A DNA stretch of 64,000 nucleotides, taken from contig NZ_AP024863.1 in the NCBI RefSeq assembly GCF_024346755.1, positions 21,781 through 85,780 of the forward strand, read 5' to 3'. The translations under genes were made by a program, and so were the position numbers. Origin of the DNA: Vibrio aerogenes (GTDB lineage Bacteria; Pseudomonadota; Gammaproteobacteria; Enterobacterales; Vibrionaceae). A model generated the notes under the pieces. It was not told where the DNA came from. It ran no database searches and saw only the letters and a list, made by a program, of their open reading frames with translations. Below, one piece after another: positions 43,952 to 54,200 of this stretch (positions are counted from its first letter, which is position 1; every line of letters begins with the position of its first letter).

Positions 43952-45226
43952 TTACTTCAACGGGATCAGGGTGTAGTGGCCGTAGCCGTACAGAGCATAA
44001 GGTTGTGACTGTGGAAATTGTGATACTGACGATTCACTCAATTGCTGGCTAAACCAGTTTTTCAATTTTGTGTTTTGGGGGAGTCGAAATAACAGGCAAC
44101 TGCCAGATTCATAAAAATGTTCAGCATTAACCGGGCCTGCTTTGTTCTTCTCTGCATTGGCTTGACTCTTCTCTATATTTCTCTCCGACTGCCAACCGCC
44201 GATAGACATGGGTTTATCCGTTAGTTGATTGAGTAGTTCACAGTTGTTAAATCTATCTTTCATTTCTTGAGTAAATTTAGGCCACTGGCTGACCGGGCAA
44301 GGACTTATCAGATTGATAGCAAATAAGTCTCCGTCTGCATATTTAAACTGGTTGTCAATGGTCGGATAAGACTGAAATTTCTCTTCATCTTCATCAATAA
44401 AAGCCATTCGGCCTTCAGCACCAAATCGAATATAAGATCCTGTTTTTTTGAGGTGCTCGTGGAATATTTGTTTGATATTTGTGTTTTCAAATGTCAGTGA
44501 TACAGCAAAGCAAAGGTCCTGATTACTGAATCCTTGCTGATGACGTATATGCTCCGTCAGATAAATCTGCCCATCTTCAGCACTTTTCTTTGCTGCGTTT
44601 AACCCGATGCCTAGCCGGGTTTCCCGGCATATCAGTGTTTCCGGGTCGAGCATGACTTCACTCAAGATCTTTGGATTGAAATTCAGTGGTTCGCCCTGTT
44701 TTATCCAAAGTTGTCGTAAGCGGTATTCCTGATGCTCATCTTCCAGTGATAGGTGATGAATTGTTCCTAAATCGGTTTCGAATGATTTTTTTAAATCAGG
44801 CCTCAGACAGGCAAATTTTTCTATTTCGTTATTTTTTTCTTCTTTTTTATTTTTATTTTCTTCTTTCTTATTTTTATTTTCTTCTTTCTTATTTTCCTCT
44901 TCTTTCTTATTTGAGAAAATTTGTTCAACCACTAATCGTGGCGCCGGAATATAATACTGGGACTGATATTTCAGCCGTACCGGGGAGAGATGAACAGGTG
45001 GGGTATCCTGCCAGTCATCCTGAAATAACTGTTGATTGTCTGCATCTGACAGTTTTGAACCGACCGTTTGTTTTAGCAGAGCCATCAGCGCCCCGAGAAT
45101 AGTTCGCTGTGGCGGAATCAGTTTGCTGATGGCCGCAATTTGGGCACTGCCGTTATGGTTACGGCCATCACGAAAATACCAGGTATCATGCGGGTGAATC
45201 AGCAGGTGAATGGTGTGGTCTGTCAT
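43952..45226 (-). CDS. cmr3: Type III-B CRISPR RAMP protein Cmr3
   Basis: This 424-residue protein begins with IHPHDTWYFRDGRNHNGSAQ, matching the Cmr3 start (P-x-D-x-x-F-FRD), and has AEGRMAFIDE and a C-terminal GYGHYTLIPL. Cmr3 binds the 5' tag of the crRNA next to Cmr2. Residues about 105-135 are a lysine/glutamate/asparagine repeat (EENKNKK units) that is not part of the family and is encoded by a DNA tandem repeat. Confidence 0.9.
   Translation of the reverse strand: MTDHTIHLLIHPHDTWYFRDGRNHNGSAQIAAISKLIPPQRTILGALMALLKQTVGSKLSDADNQQLFQDDWQDTPPVHLSPVRLKYQSQYYIPAPRLVVEQIFSNKKEEENKKEENKNKKEENKNKKEEKNNEIEKFACLRPDLKKSFETDLGTIHHLSLEDEHQEYRLRQLWIKQGEPLNFNPKILSEVMLDPETLICRETRLGIGLNAAKKSAEDGQIYLTEHIRHQQGFSNQDLCFAVSLTFENTNIKQIFHEHLKKTGSYIRFGAEGRMAFIDEDEEKFQSYPTIDNQFKYADGDLFAINLISPCPVSQWPKFTQEMKDRFNNCELLNQLTDKPMSIGGWQSERNIEKSQANAEKNKAGPVNAEHFYESGSCLLFRLPQNTKLKNWFSQQLSESSVSQFPQSQPYALYGYGHYTLIPLK
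44829..44911. repeat. In-frame tandem repeat inside cmr3
   Basis: Two perfect copies of a 21-bp unit (44850-44870 and 44871-44891) lie in a longer degenerate T-rich tract. Since 21 bp is seven codons, gains or losses keep the frame and only change the length of a charged loop. Confidence 0.8.
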
Positions 45227-47538
45227 GCCTGCGCCTCTTGTGTTGTTTGGGAATTATCAGGAGTGGTTTTACAATTGACCTTGCTGCATAAAAATTTAGC
45301 GATAAAGGCGATATCGGGATTAAAATAATGGGTCGAAAGCCTGTGGCCTTCCTTGATGGTGATTTCTTCACAAAGAGAGAACAATTCATCCATCCATTGA
45401 GGCTTTACTTGTTTTGTCCGCCCCTGGGCTCGGAGATATTGTGCTACCACCAAAGCTTTCAACATCTTGGGTTCAGGCGATTCCGTTCCGTAAAAATTGT
45501 TATTGCGTGTCTGGAAATCATCATGGTGGCGTTCCGGTCTGAGCATGCCAAGTTGTTGAGTGATGTGGCGTAAATGGTAAAGGAAGTTATTACTGGTTAC
45601 TTCTCCACTATCACGTAACCCATCAATAATGTTGTATAAAGCAATCCTGCCTTGTGAATTGATAAATTTACTCCATTTTGCTCCCCACTGCTGCTGAACC
45701 CCACCTTGGTTCACGATACGAATCGCAATAGCATCCCGGTCATATTGTTGTTTTGCCACGCCAGATAGAAGTTGTTGTACATCGCGTAATACCCGCATCA
45801 GAGGCACGTTTATATGGCTGAATAACACGGCAGCTGAAATAGTTGGCGAGTCTTTAAGCTTGATTGCGTTGACAAAATCACGCCGTAACTGGCAGGCACA
45901 ATTGAGCGCATCTGCCCCTGGTAATAAAGCAACCAAATCTTCCCCGCCGGCATAAATTAAAAAACCGTGATGTTTTTTGACGGTTTGTTGTGCTTGTGTT
46001 GTATATGACTGAAGTGCTGAACTGATTTTTCTTTCGGTATTGTCCTCATGAGACTTTTTACTGATAAATCGCCCCAGCTTATCGGCATCCAGAGCGACGA
46101 CAGCATAGTAGCTTTCTGGAGCGCTGAATCCAGCCGTGTCATCCCTTTTCAACAACTCATTTTTCAACCGGTTTAATTGAGTCAGGCGTTCAGAAACACA
46201 TTTTTGTTGCTGACGTAATTCATCTATTTGCCGACTAATTTGCCCCCGTTTATTTTGATCAGAGTGATATTTTCTCTGGTTTTCCAGTTTGCTCAGATGC
46301 CTTTGAATTGAGTCTCTCTCTCCCTCGAGCAGAAAGTCATAACAGCTGTTGCCATTAATCTTAGCTATCGATGAGCTGATATCTGCAAATGCTGTCTGAA
46401 ATTCTGTCTGTGAGTCTTTCAAGTAATGGCTTTTTCCCAAATACTCATCAATACCGGTAGCAATGAAGTCACGAAAACAGGACCTTAAGGCTTGATCATT
46501 TTCCTGTTGAATATAGTCACTAATTGCCCACAACCAGTTTCTTGCTGCCAAAAAAGAGACGGAAGGAACCCGGCTGTCAAGGCACCAGCCACTGAGTGTG
46601 AACTGTTCCGAATCCGGTAATTGTGTTTTTGTAAAAAATGCTTTGAGCCGGTTTCTTATCGGGTGAAATACACTGGTTTCATCCTGATAAATAAACAGAG
46701 GAAAATAGTAAGGAAAGCGGCGTTTAAAGTAAGCAACAGCACTCAGCATTTCCTGATCATCAATATCATGTTCCAGACGGATCGGGTCACCTTCTGATGT
46801 TGGGTATTGATGATCCCTTAATGGCGACCAGAATTGCTCAACCACGGTTTGTTGCAGGGAGGTACCTTGAGCAGGTTTGGTGATTCCTGACATTTCCTGT
46901 AATCCCGCAAAGTAGTTACATTTAACGCCTGGCTCTGGTTGCTCCGAAGGTAAATGCTGCCGAAGTAGTTTACGGCTTTTCATCGCTTCAAAGCCGGTTT
47001 TCAGATCAGGGGTAATTGCCCACTGAATTTCCCAATAATTGCCGAGCTGCCTTTCCCATAGTTGCTGACAACGGTTCCGGTCTTCACCTGGTCTGTTTTC
47101 AAAAAAAGGTTCCAAATCATTTTTAAAAACTGCTTGCCACATTAATCGCCAGTACGTACGGACATCATTGACAATTTCGTCTGCATTGTCTGAATTAAAA
47201 TCTTTAGGTACTAATGCTGAAAACCGGTTAGGCAGACACGCATGTTTCGGGCCGAAGCGTTCTTTTTTTTGAACCGCTTTTTTTATCTGCTCATTTTCTT
47301 CGGGTAATACCGGGCCATACTTTGAGTGATCAGACTTAACTTTTCTTTTACCCGTTTTGCTGTCGTCGGTTTGTTGATTACAACGAATAGTGACTGAACG
47401 TTGGGCAACCGCACATAAAAAGGAGATTAAAAATGAACCGGCCCAAAAATCACGAGTGCGGCGTCCACTGGTGATAAAGGGTTGAACAGGACTGATAGAA
47501 AAATGGAAATACTTTTTTGATTTATTATTCCGTGCCAT
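45223..47538 (-). CDS. cmr2: Type III-B CRISPR large subunit Cmr2 (Cas10)
   Basis: This 771-residue protein begins HFSISPVQPFITSGRRTRDFWAGSFLISFL, the Cmr2 N-terminal motif. The palm domain carries IYAGGEDLVALLPG with GGED at about residues 531-534, in place of the usual GGDD; the final Asp is retained. VVALDADKLGRF supplies the other metal-binding palm motif. No N-terminal HD nuclease motif is visible, so the output is expected to be cyclic oligoadenylates and not ssDNA cutting, as in many Cmr systems. It overlaps cmr1 by 14 bp and cmr3 by 4 bp. Confidence 0.93.
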   Translation of the reverse strand: MARNNKSKKYFHFSISPVQPFITSGRRTRDFWAGSFLISFLCAVAQRSVTIRCNQQTDDSKTGKRKVKSDHSKYGPVLPEENEQIKKAVQKKERFGPKHACLPNRFSALVPKDFNSDNADEIVNDVRTYWRLMWQAVFKNDLEPFFENRPGEDRNRCQQLWERQLGNYWEIQWAITPDLKTGFEAMKSRKLLRQHLPSEQPEPGVKCNYFAGLQEMSGITKPAQGTSLQQTVVEQFWSPLRDHQYPTSEGDPIRLEHDIDDQEMLSAVAYFKRRFPYYFPLFIYQDETSVFHPIRNRLKAFFTKTQLPDSEQFTLSGWCLDSRVPSVSFLAARNWLWAISDYIQQENDQALRSCFRDFIATGIDEYLGKSHYLKDSQTEFQTAFADISSSIAKINGNSCYDFLLEGERDSIQRHLSKLENQRKYHSDQNKRGQISRQIDELRQQQKCVSERLTQLNRLKNELLKRDDTAGFSAPESYYAVVALDADKLGRFISKKSHEDNTERKISSALQSYTTQAQQTVKKHHGFLIYAGGEDLVALLPGADALNCACQLRRDFVNAIKLKDSPTISAAVLFSHINVPLMRVLRDVQQLLSGVAKQQYDRDAIAIRIVNQGGVQQQWGAKWSKFINSQGRIALYNIIDGLRDSGEVTSNNFLYHLRHITQQLGMLRPERHHDDFQTRNNNFYGTESPEPKMLKALVVAQYLRAQGRTKQVKPQWMDELFSLCEEITIKEGHRLSTHYFNPDIAFIAKFLCSKVNCKTTPDNSQTTQEAQA

Positions 47539-49060
47539 TAGTGCTTCCTTTGTGATAAATGACAGTAAACTCTTCTGATATATGGTGTGAACTAATCAGG
47601 TTAGTCGTTAATTCAGTAAAAAAGCCTTGTGTACTACCAAGTTCATCAATCACTTCCTGCGGTAAAAAAGGTATGGGTACTTCCTTTTTATTTTCGTTAT
47701 CTTTAAAGGACAGTTTGGATTTACTGTTATCAGGTAAATACTTGGAAGTCAGTAACAGAACATTAATCAATTTCTTTTCACTTTTTTCAATATGCTTTCG
47801 AATGCATGATAAAAAGACCAATGCTCCTCTACGCCTGACTTCATGGTTTTTACTGTAAATCCGGTATATCGCTTTTGTTTCTTGTGGTTTTTGGTCTAGG
47901 CCAATTTTTTTTTCACCTTTTTCATCAATCACAAACCTATATGTGATCAGCGGAAACCCAACTTGTAGCCGGGCGGGATACTGGCCCTTAAATATTCTGT
48001 CTTTATCACCCTGACCAATCTGTAAACGTGCTGCTTTATAGGATTCTCCTATTGTCATCAGGAGCTGTTTGTCAGTCATCTCTTTCCTCACAGAAAATTG
48101 AGCCCACAGCGTTGCGGCAGAAAAGGCAGGAATCGGAGGAACAGACCAGTTTTTTATCTGCTGATTATTGATTCGGTCATTTTTGATGCATTGGATCAGT
48201 TGTTTATATAACTGTTCCTGGGATAGGGCCTGATTATTTTCTTTGACCAGCGATTGCGTAAACTGGACGGAAAAAGAACCAAAACCTTTTCTGGAACGGG
48301 AACCTAACCCACCAAATTCGGCAAAACACAGCAGTGCTTCTAAAACCTGCCGGATAGATTGATCGGATAATTCAGGGGAAAACTGAAATACAAAATCGAT
48401 TGACTGATGAGATGACACGACCGGACGAAGTGGTGACATGTCTGATAACTTGCCTTCCCTGAGTTTATACCCCTGCCCGGCAATGTATTGAATCGATGAG
48501 ATGTCATCATCTGGGTTATCATCAGAAGTCAATGAATGAGTTTGGTTGGCTCGATGTATTGGTAAAATGCTTTTTTTTAGCCTTATCCGGACTTTCGAAC
48601 AGCCAATCCCTTTTCCTTCTTCAGCACTGCCCCAGAGTTCACGTTCATTCTGGTGTAGTGTTTGTAGAGTGCGTTTATCAATCGTGGCTTCATCTTTCGG
48701 GAATTGGTCGTTGTTTTTTGCGATGAGCTGTAATTTTACAGGCACCCACTGCAAAGCCCGCCACCAGTAACGAAGCCCGCCTTTTAAACCAGCCAGAGGA
48801 AACTGTGCCGACTCCTGAGATAAAATCTTTGCCTTTAGTTTATCTATGCTACACTTCAGCGTTTGTCTCTCTTCATGACTGATGTTTTTATTTTTTATGC
48901 GGGTAAGGCTTGCTTCTAACTGTTTCCATTCTGGTGAAACCTGTTCAGCATTGTTTAAGAAGGTCATGCTTTCAAAAGTTAACCGGACGGAAATGCATCT
49001 TGTTTCGGTCATCTTACTGACTTTATCTTCAATTTTTTTGTAGAACGGTGTCTCGATCAT
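47525..49060 (-). CDS. cmr1: Type III-B CRISPR RAMP protein Cmr1
   Basis: The start ATG at 49060 follows GGGGGGATAGA, giving 511 residues; a longer frame to 49102 lacks a site. AQFPLAGLKGGLRYWWRALQW and ELWGSAEEGKGIGCSKVRIRL are the Cmr1 signatures (RxxLRYWWR and W/FGS...SKV). FGGLGSRSRKGFGSFSV is the glycine-rich loop. Cmr1 binds the 3' end of the target RNA region. The length is longer than average for Cmr1. Confidence 0.92.
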   Translation of the reverse strand: MIETPFYKKIEDKVSKMTETRCISVRLTFESMTFLNNAEQVSPEWKQLEASLTRIKNKNISHEERQTLKCSIDKLKAKILSQESAQFPLAGLKGGLRYWWRALQWVPVKLQLIAKNNDQFPKDEATIDKRTLQTLHQNERELWGSAEEGKGIGCSKVRIRLKKSILPIHRANQTHSLTSDDNPDDDISSIQYIAGQGYKLREGKLSDMSPLRPVVSSHQSIDFVFQFSPELSDQSIRQVLEALLCFAEFGGLGSRSRKGFGSFSVQFTQSLVKENNQALSQEQLYKQLIQCIKNDRINNQQIKNWSVPPIPAFSAATLWAQFSVRKEMTDKQLLMTIGESYKAARLQIGQGDKDRIFKGQYPARLQVGFPLITYRFVIDEKGEKKIGLDQKPQETKAIYRIYSKNHEVRRRGALVFLSCIRKHIEKSEKKLINVLLLTSKYLPDNSKSKLSFKDNENKKEVPIPFLPQEVIDELGSTQGFFTELTTNLISSHHISEEFTVIYHKGSTNGTE

Positions 49061-49061
49061 T

Positions 49062-50876
49062 CTATCCCCCCAATTTCGCCAAATCGTAGTAGCGCAAATC
49101 AAACAGTTTCACGTTGTATTTCTCATCAACATATTGTGCTTTGACATCTGTGGTTGTCGTCATAAATGTCGCCACCATGCTTGCGACCTTATTGCCGGAG
49201 GTAAAATCAACAACCGTATCCCATTCTTCAACACTGGAAGCCGTCACTACATCCTGTACAGCATTCATACAACTTTCGAAATCATAAAAATTGGCACCGT
49301 ACTCACTGAAGTCAACAGCTTCTGGCAGATTGACATACTTTTCCTGAATCGGAGTGTTGTATAACGTTTCTGATGAGATTCGGGTAAATGGCTGTTCGTG
49401 TCCTGGTTTATACAGATGAAATTCAAGATGATATTGATGGCTGCCGTCGTCGTTATAGATCAGATAGAGTGAAAGTAACTTGAGTAAGGAATCTATCTGA
49501 CGTTTACTGCCTGCATCATTTGGCTGGTTGATGTGTTGTTCTTTTTCACTGTATCCCCGGTCAGAAACAATCAGTGAGACAATTTGTGGATTATCCGGGC
49601 GACCAGCAGAGGCCAAAAGATGGTGTTCCAGTGCGACAAATAACATTCGCCAGCTGGTTCTGGCGGACTTAGCACCAAAGTACGCTAATGTAGCGTCGTA
49701 AACACCGATTAAATCGCTGAATGTCGGTAAAGAAATCGTTTCATCGATATCACCAAAATTCCGCTGAGCCCAAACGTAGCGGCTGATTATTTGTACCAGA
49801 TTTTTATCAGTAATTTCTAATGGATTATCGTTTTCATTGATACGTATTTGTTTGAATATGCAGCTTCCTTTCCTGATACTGGAGAGATCATTGATTTTTG
49901 ATTGAACTTTTTGTACATCAATCTTGTTTCTATCAAAAAAATCGCGACTCATAGTGCCGCCATTCTCTGCAGGATCAAATAATAGTTTCATGATTACAAT
50001 GCTGCTTTTAATGAAATCGTTTTGTTTTTCATCGTTCTCAGAGTCATCCGGAAATTGTTCAATCTTTGATAATTCTTCAATATCCTGGGGAAGATTGCCT
50101 TTTATTGGATGCACCGATTGCTGTTGGAAAATCGACACAAACAAAATCAAATGCCGGTGTGGTGTTACATCCTCGGTTTCTGCCAGCATATTCGTGGGTA
50201 CCGCATGTCTGCGAACCTGATGCAGGAAGAGGTAACCACCAAGAACGGCAAACCATAAGTAATGTAAAGCGGAGAGAGGGGGAATACAGGCAATCGCAAC
50301 ACCGGAGGCAAATATTACTACTGCCAGCCACATATCCGATGGTGTTTCAAAGTACTTCAATAACTTCCTGACTCCAGACTCTGAAGTTCGGGGTGATATG
50401 GTTAGCGCCAGAATAAATAGCACAAAAAGAACAACCATTCCGACGATGATGACCCAGTATGGTGCCGATTTCGCAATATTTTGCAGGATGTCTTTTCCTG
50501 TATCCAGGAGTAACGTGAACAGAAGTAAGGTGAGCAGTAACGCGATTCGTCTCCCGTAGGAGGGTATCTGTTTTAATGCATTTTTAGCTTTTGGATCCGC
50601 AGATAACTGAGCCCTTTTTTCAGATAAAGGGATGATAGAAAGCAACATGATAATCACAAACATCAGTCCTGAGATGACTAAAGTTATCCGATGTATTTCA
50701 TTGGTACTTTGAGGGCCAAGCAACAGAAATTTCAGTTCGGTTGATAGCCAGCCACCACCAATGGCCGCTATCATTGCTGCCAGTACATAACCCGTTAACG
50801 TGACATGAGAGGATTTAAAAAAGTCCACTATCTCCCGCCAAATCACTTTTCCCTGCTTATCCTTTTCTTTACTCAC
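49062..50876 (-). CDS. CRISPR-associated multi-pass membrane protein with C-terminal CARF-like domain (putative effector)
   Basis: From GTG 50876 (after GGAGGGCTGAG) the product is 604 residues. About six hydrophobic helices occupy residues 25-220 (for example TLVISGLMFVIIMLLSIIPL and YWVIIVGMVVLFVLFILAL). A large soluble part follows, starting RHLILFVSIFQQ. Near its end is VVDFTSGNKVASMVATFM (about 555-572), which resembles the D-x-T-G-G-x-K-x-M motif of CARF domains. Its place between the ring nuclease gene and cmr1, in one operon, suggests a cyclic-oligoadenylate-gated membrane effector that would depolarise or permeabilise the cell. I do not recognise a named family; Csx23 and Cam1 are membrane effectors of similar concept but differ in size and layout. 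Confidence 0.6.
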   Translation of the reverse strand: MSKEKDKQGKVIWREIVDFFKSSHVTLTGYVLAAMIAAIGGGWLSTELKFLLLGPQSTNEIHRITLVISGLMFVIIMLLSIIPLSEKRAQLSADPKAKNALKQIPSYGRRIALLLTLLLFTLLLDTGKDILQNIAKSAPYWVIIVGMVVLFVLFILALTISPRTSESGVRKLLKYFETPSDMWLAVVIFASGVAIACIPPLSALHYLWFAVLGGYLFLHQVRRHAVPTNMLAETEDVTPHRHLILFVSIFQQQSVHPIKGNLPQDIEELSKIEQFPDDSENDEKQNDFIKSSIVIMKLLFDPAENGGTMSRDFFDRNKIDVQKVQSKINDLSSIRKGSCIFKQIRINENDNPLEITDKNLVQIISRYVWAQRNFGDIDETISLPTFSDLIGVYDATLAYFGAKSARTSWRMLFVALEHHLLASAGRPDNPQIVSLIVSDRGYSEKEQHINQPNDAGSKRQIDSLLKLLSLYLIYNDDGSHQYHLEFHLYKPGHEQPFTRISSETLYNTPIQEKYVNLPEAVDFSEYGANFYDFESCMNAVQDVVTASSVEEWDTVVDFTSGNKVASMVATFMTTTTDVKAQYVDEKYNVKLFDLRYYDLAKLGG

Positions 50877-50877
50877 C

Positions 50878-51195
50878 TCAGCCCTCCCTGACTAAAAGTC
50901 CAAACTGAAAAGATGCTTCTTCAACCCGCAGCGACATCATCTCTTCTAATGACAACCGTGTTTTGAGATCAAACACGACCGCTTCATCCCCGACGGCCAT
51001 TTCAATCGCAATCCGCTGAAAGGGAATGTCGATACCTGTCAGCCGGGTCAGAAATCTTGCTGTGCTCTCATGGCCAATCGCAGAAATGAAACCATCAGAC
51101 AGCTGATTTCTGACCTCTGAAACAGTCAGTGGCCCGGTATAGCGATAATCACCAAAAGTGGTCAGCACCGGCGAATTGAGAAGAAACACCGTCAT
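50878..51195 (-). CDS. crn2: DUF1874 ring nuclease (Crn2-like; AcrIII-1 family)
   Basis: The start ATG at 51195 follows CCGGAGCATATC, giving 105 residues; a start at 51210 is also possible. The protein reads MTVFLLNSPVLTTFGDYRY, TGPLTVSEVRNQL, GFISAIGHESTARFLTRL, IPFQRIAIEMAVGDEAVVF and a C-terminal FQFGLLVREG. This is the STIV B116-like/DUF1874 family, with the catalytic His in SAIGHESTA (residue 42, corresponding to His47 of the SIRV1 enzyme). Members cleave cyclic tetra-adenylate. The phage form is an anti-CRISPR, while forms encoded within type III loci (Crn2) turn the signal off. As the first gene of the cas operon, an off-switch role is most likely here. Confidence 0.88.
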   Translation of the reverse strand: MTVFLLNSPVLTTFGDYRYTGPLTVSEVRNQLSDGFISAIGHESTARFLTRLTGIDIPFQRIAIEMAVGDEAVVFDLKTRLSLEEMMSLRVEEASFQFGLLVREG

Positions 51196-51221
51196 GATAT
51201 GCTCCGGCATGATAAAGTATC

Positions 51222-54200
51222 ATGCTCATATATATGGATATTAAACTAAATGCTCTAACATTGAGCTGTCAACGACTAATCAGGATTTTTCAGATGTCCG
51301 GAGAAATTGATTTCAGAAGCTTGTTGCCGATCAAAGGAATTGATATCAGCCTGCGCTGTTTATCGCCTGTTCACTGCCAGCCTTTCCACTACCCGGCGAT
51401 GACAGCCTGGCTGAGATATTTGCTTGATATTGGTGATGAATATGAAAAATACTTCTGTATCGGACTGGCTGAATCCGGGAAGACTGAATTTCATAAAGGA
51501 GATTACTATCATCTGAGAATCATGATGATTGCACCACCGGATGTGTTAGTTGAGTCATTATTCCGGCAGCTACATCAACTGCCGGACAGTTTCACCCATC
51601 AAACCAGTGGAGCATTTGGCAGCAATCTGGCACTGGTTTCCATCAAAGATAGCTTTTCTCTGAAAAATGTCACCGATCCGGATCAGCTTTTGGCGCTGGA
51701 TGAGACCTATTTAAAATCTCAGGCAGAATCACTGCAATCCACGGAGCATTTTATCTGGCGGTGGGACAGCTTTGTCCGGCTGAAAAAGAAAAACTCCCCT
51801 GACCGTTACAAACCATTGAAAGGCGATAATCGTTTTTGCCGGGATTGTGATGACTTTTCAGCTGAATTGCTGATGGAAAGAGTGTTCACCACGCTGGCCT
51901 CTTTGGTCACTGAGCATAGTGATAACGAACGTCCCAGATTAGGTGAACTCCCTGAACTCATGCTGGCCGGGTGCGATACGTTCTGGCTGGATAATTATTA
52001 TCTTAAAGATGAACACAGCACGCCAAAATCGATTGGCGGCGCCTGCGGTGAGTTTGTGCTCAGGGGGCAGATGGATCTGATTTGGTGGCAATATCTGATT
52101 CTGCTGCACTGGCTGGGTATGGGGCAACAGCGGGTCTTCGGACTGGGGCGTTTCAGCCTGCTGACCGCTGAGGGTGCTCCCCTGTTAAATCACCGGCCGG
52201 AACCAGCATTGCACTGGAGTCAGCTACTTCATCAGGAACGCTATCTTGATCTGGCGCTGGAAAAAAGCAGCGGCAGTGCGCAGGAGCCGTTACCGGATAA
52301 GCCACAACTGAGAAAGATGGTATCTGCGTTGTTAAACCGGACCTATGAAGTACCGGTATTACAGGGACGAATTCTGGAAAGAGAAGGTAAAGCGCCCCGC
52401 CCGCTTGCTTATCCGCCTCTGGCTGACAGGGTATTGCAGCGGGTGGTGTTGCAGGTGCTGCAACGCAGCTGTGAAAAGTTCTTTGATCATGCCAGTTATG
52501 GTTATCGCCCGGAGCATTCGCGGCAACAGGCGAGAGACCAGATTATGGCGCTGGTCAAAAAAGGTTACCGGTGGGTATTTGAATCGGATATTGAAGATTT
52601 TTTCGACTCATTGAGCCTGGAAAAGCTCGCCATGCGTTTGCGCTGTCTGCTCAATGATGATTGCCTGGTTCATTATCTGCTGGCATGGATGGCGGCTCCG
52701 GTGGATTATCAGGGAGAACGAATCATGCGGGAAAACGGTATTCCACAGGGAAGCCCGCTCAGTCCGCTGATGGCGAATCTGATGCTCGATGATTTTGATA
52801 ATGACCTCAAGCTACAGGGATTTAAACTGGTCCGGTTCGCCGATGATTTTGTCATCATGTGCAAAAACAAAAAACGGGCAGAGCGGGCTCAGGCACTGGC
52901 AGAAAAATCTCTGCATGAACACGGGCTGGCGCTGAATCCGGATAAAACCCGGATTACAGAAATTGATCACAGTATCCAGTTTCTTGGCTACCTGTTCGTC
53001 AACGATACGGTTCTGGATAATCCGAAACGATCCGCGAACAAGGATCTGTCGGTTCCGCCGCATTCATGGCTGGCTGAATATCATGCCCGCATGGCGGTGA
53101 AAGCTGAAAATCCGGATGAACCGCCAGCTGAACAACCATCTGAGCCCGTCAATGAATCTTCCCAAGAGAGTGAACTACCGGAGCCTGTTAATATCACGGA
53201 CGAAGCGGATGATGACTTTGCCATCTCAGCGGACGGGTTAACGGATGATGCGTCTGCCGGTGAAGAGCTGATGCAGGAAGCAGAAGATGAGGTGCTCAAC
53301 CATGAGGAAGAACCCGCTCCGGCAGGTTTGCGGGACAGCCGGGGCACCGGGATTTATATTTCTGGTGACCCTTGTATTATCCGGACCTGTGCTCACCGGG
53401 TTGTGGTGCAGCGGGGAGAAAATATCCTGACCGACACGCCGTGGACGGCGGTCAATCATCTGATTTTATTCGGTCATCATCAAATCACCAGTCAGGCGAT
53501 TCATCAGGCTTGTGAACAAGGGATAGCCATTCATCATGCCACCGGTATGGGGCGTTATGTTGGTGTTACCACTTCGCCGTCACAGAATTCAGCCAGTCAG
53601 CGACTTCAGCAAAAGCAGTTGGCACTGGATGAAACGTTGCAGTTGCAGATTAGCCGGGCGCTGGTTATGGCCAGAATCCGCAGCTGCCGGGAAATTCTGC
53701 GCCGACGGGGACGCGATGAGCATCAGGCTCTGCACCAATACCAGCAACAGGCGGAAAGCGCCGCCAGTCTGATGCAGTTACGTGGTTATGAAGGCATGGC
53801 GACCCGGTTTTATTTTGCTGCGATTCAGGAAATTTTGCCCGACTGGGCGGAATTTTCCGGACGTAACCGACAGCCGCCACAAGACCCGTTTAATGCACTT
53901 TTATCACTGGGTTATACCCTGCTCTATGGTTTTACTGACAGCCTGTTACGAGCCAGCCACCTGTTATCCTGGGCCGGCGTTTATCATCAGCCGGAGGGGC
54001 GCCATGCTGCATTAGCCTCTGACATGATGGAGCCATTCCGGTATCTGGTTGAGCGGGTTGCTTTGACTCTGGTGAATAAGAAGATTCTCACTGAAGCGGA
54101 TTTTGAAGCACGGGATGGCGGAATCTGGTTGCTGACACACGGGCGTCAGCGTTATCTGGCATCGCTGTTACAAGCGTTGAATACACAAAAAGCTGTGAAC

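Noticed and set aside
50878-51195. Calling the DUF1874 protein a phage anti-CRISPR
   Set aside because: It is translationally spaced as the first gene of the cas operon, so a host ring nuclease is the simpler reading; phylogeny would settle it.
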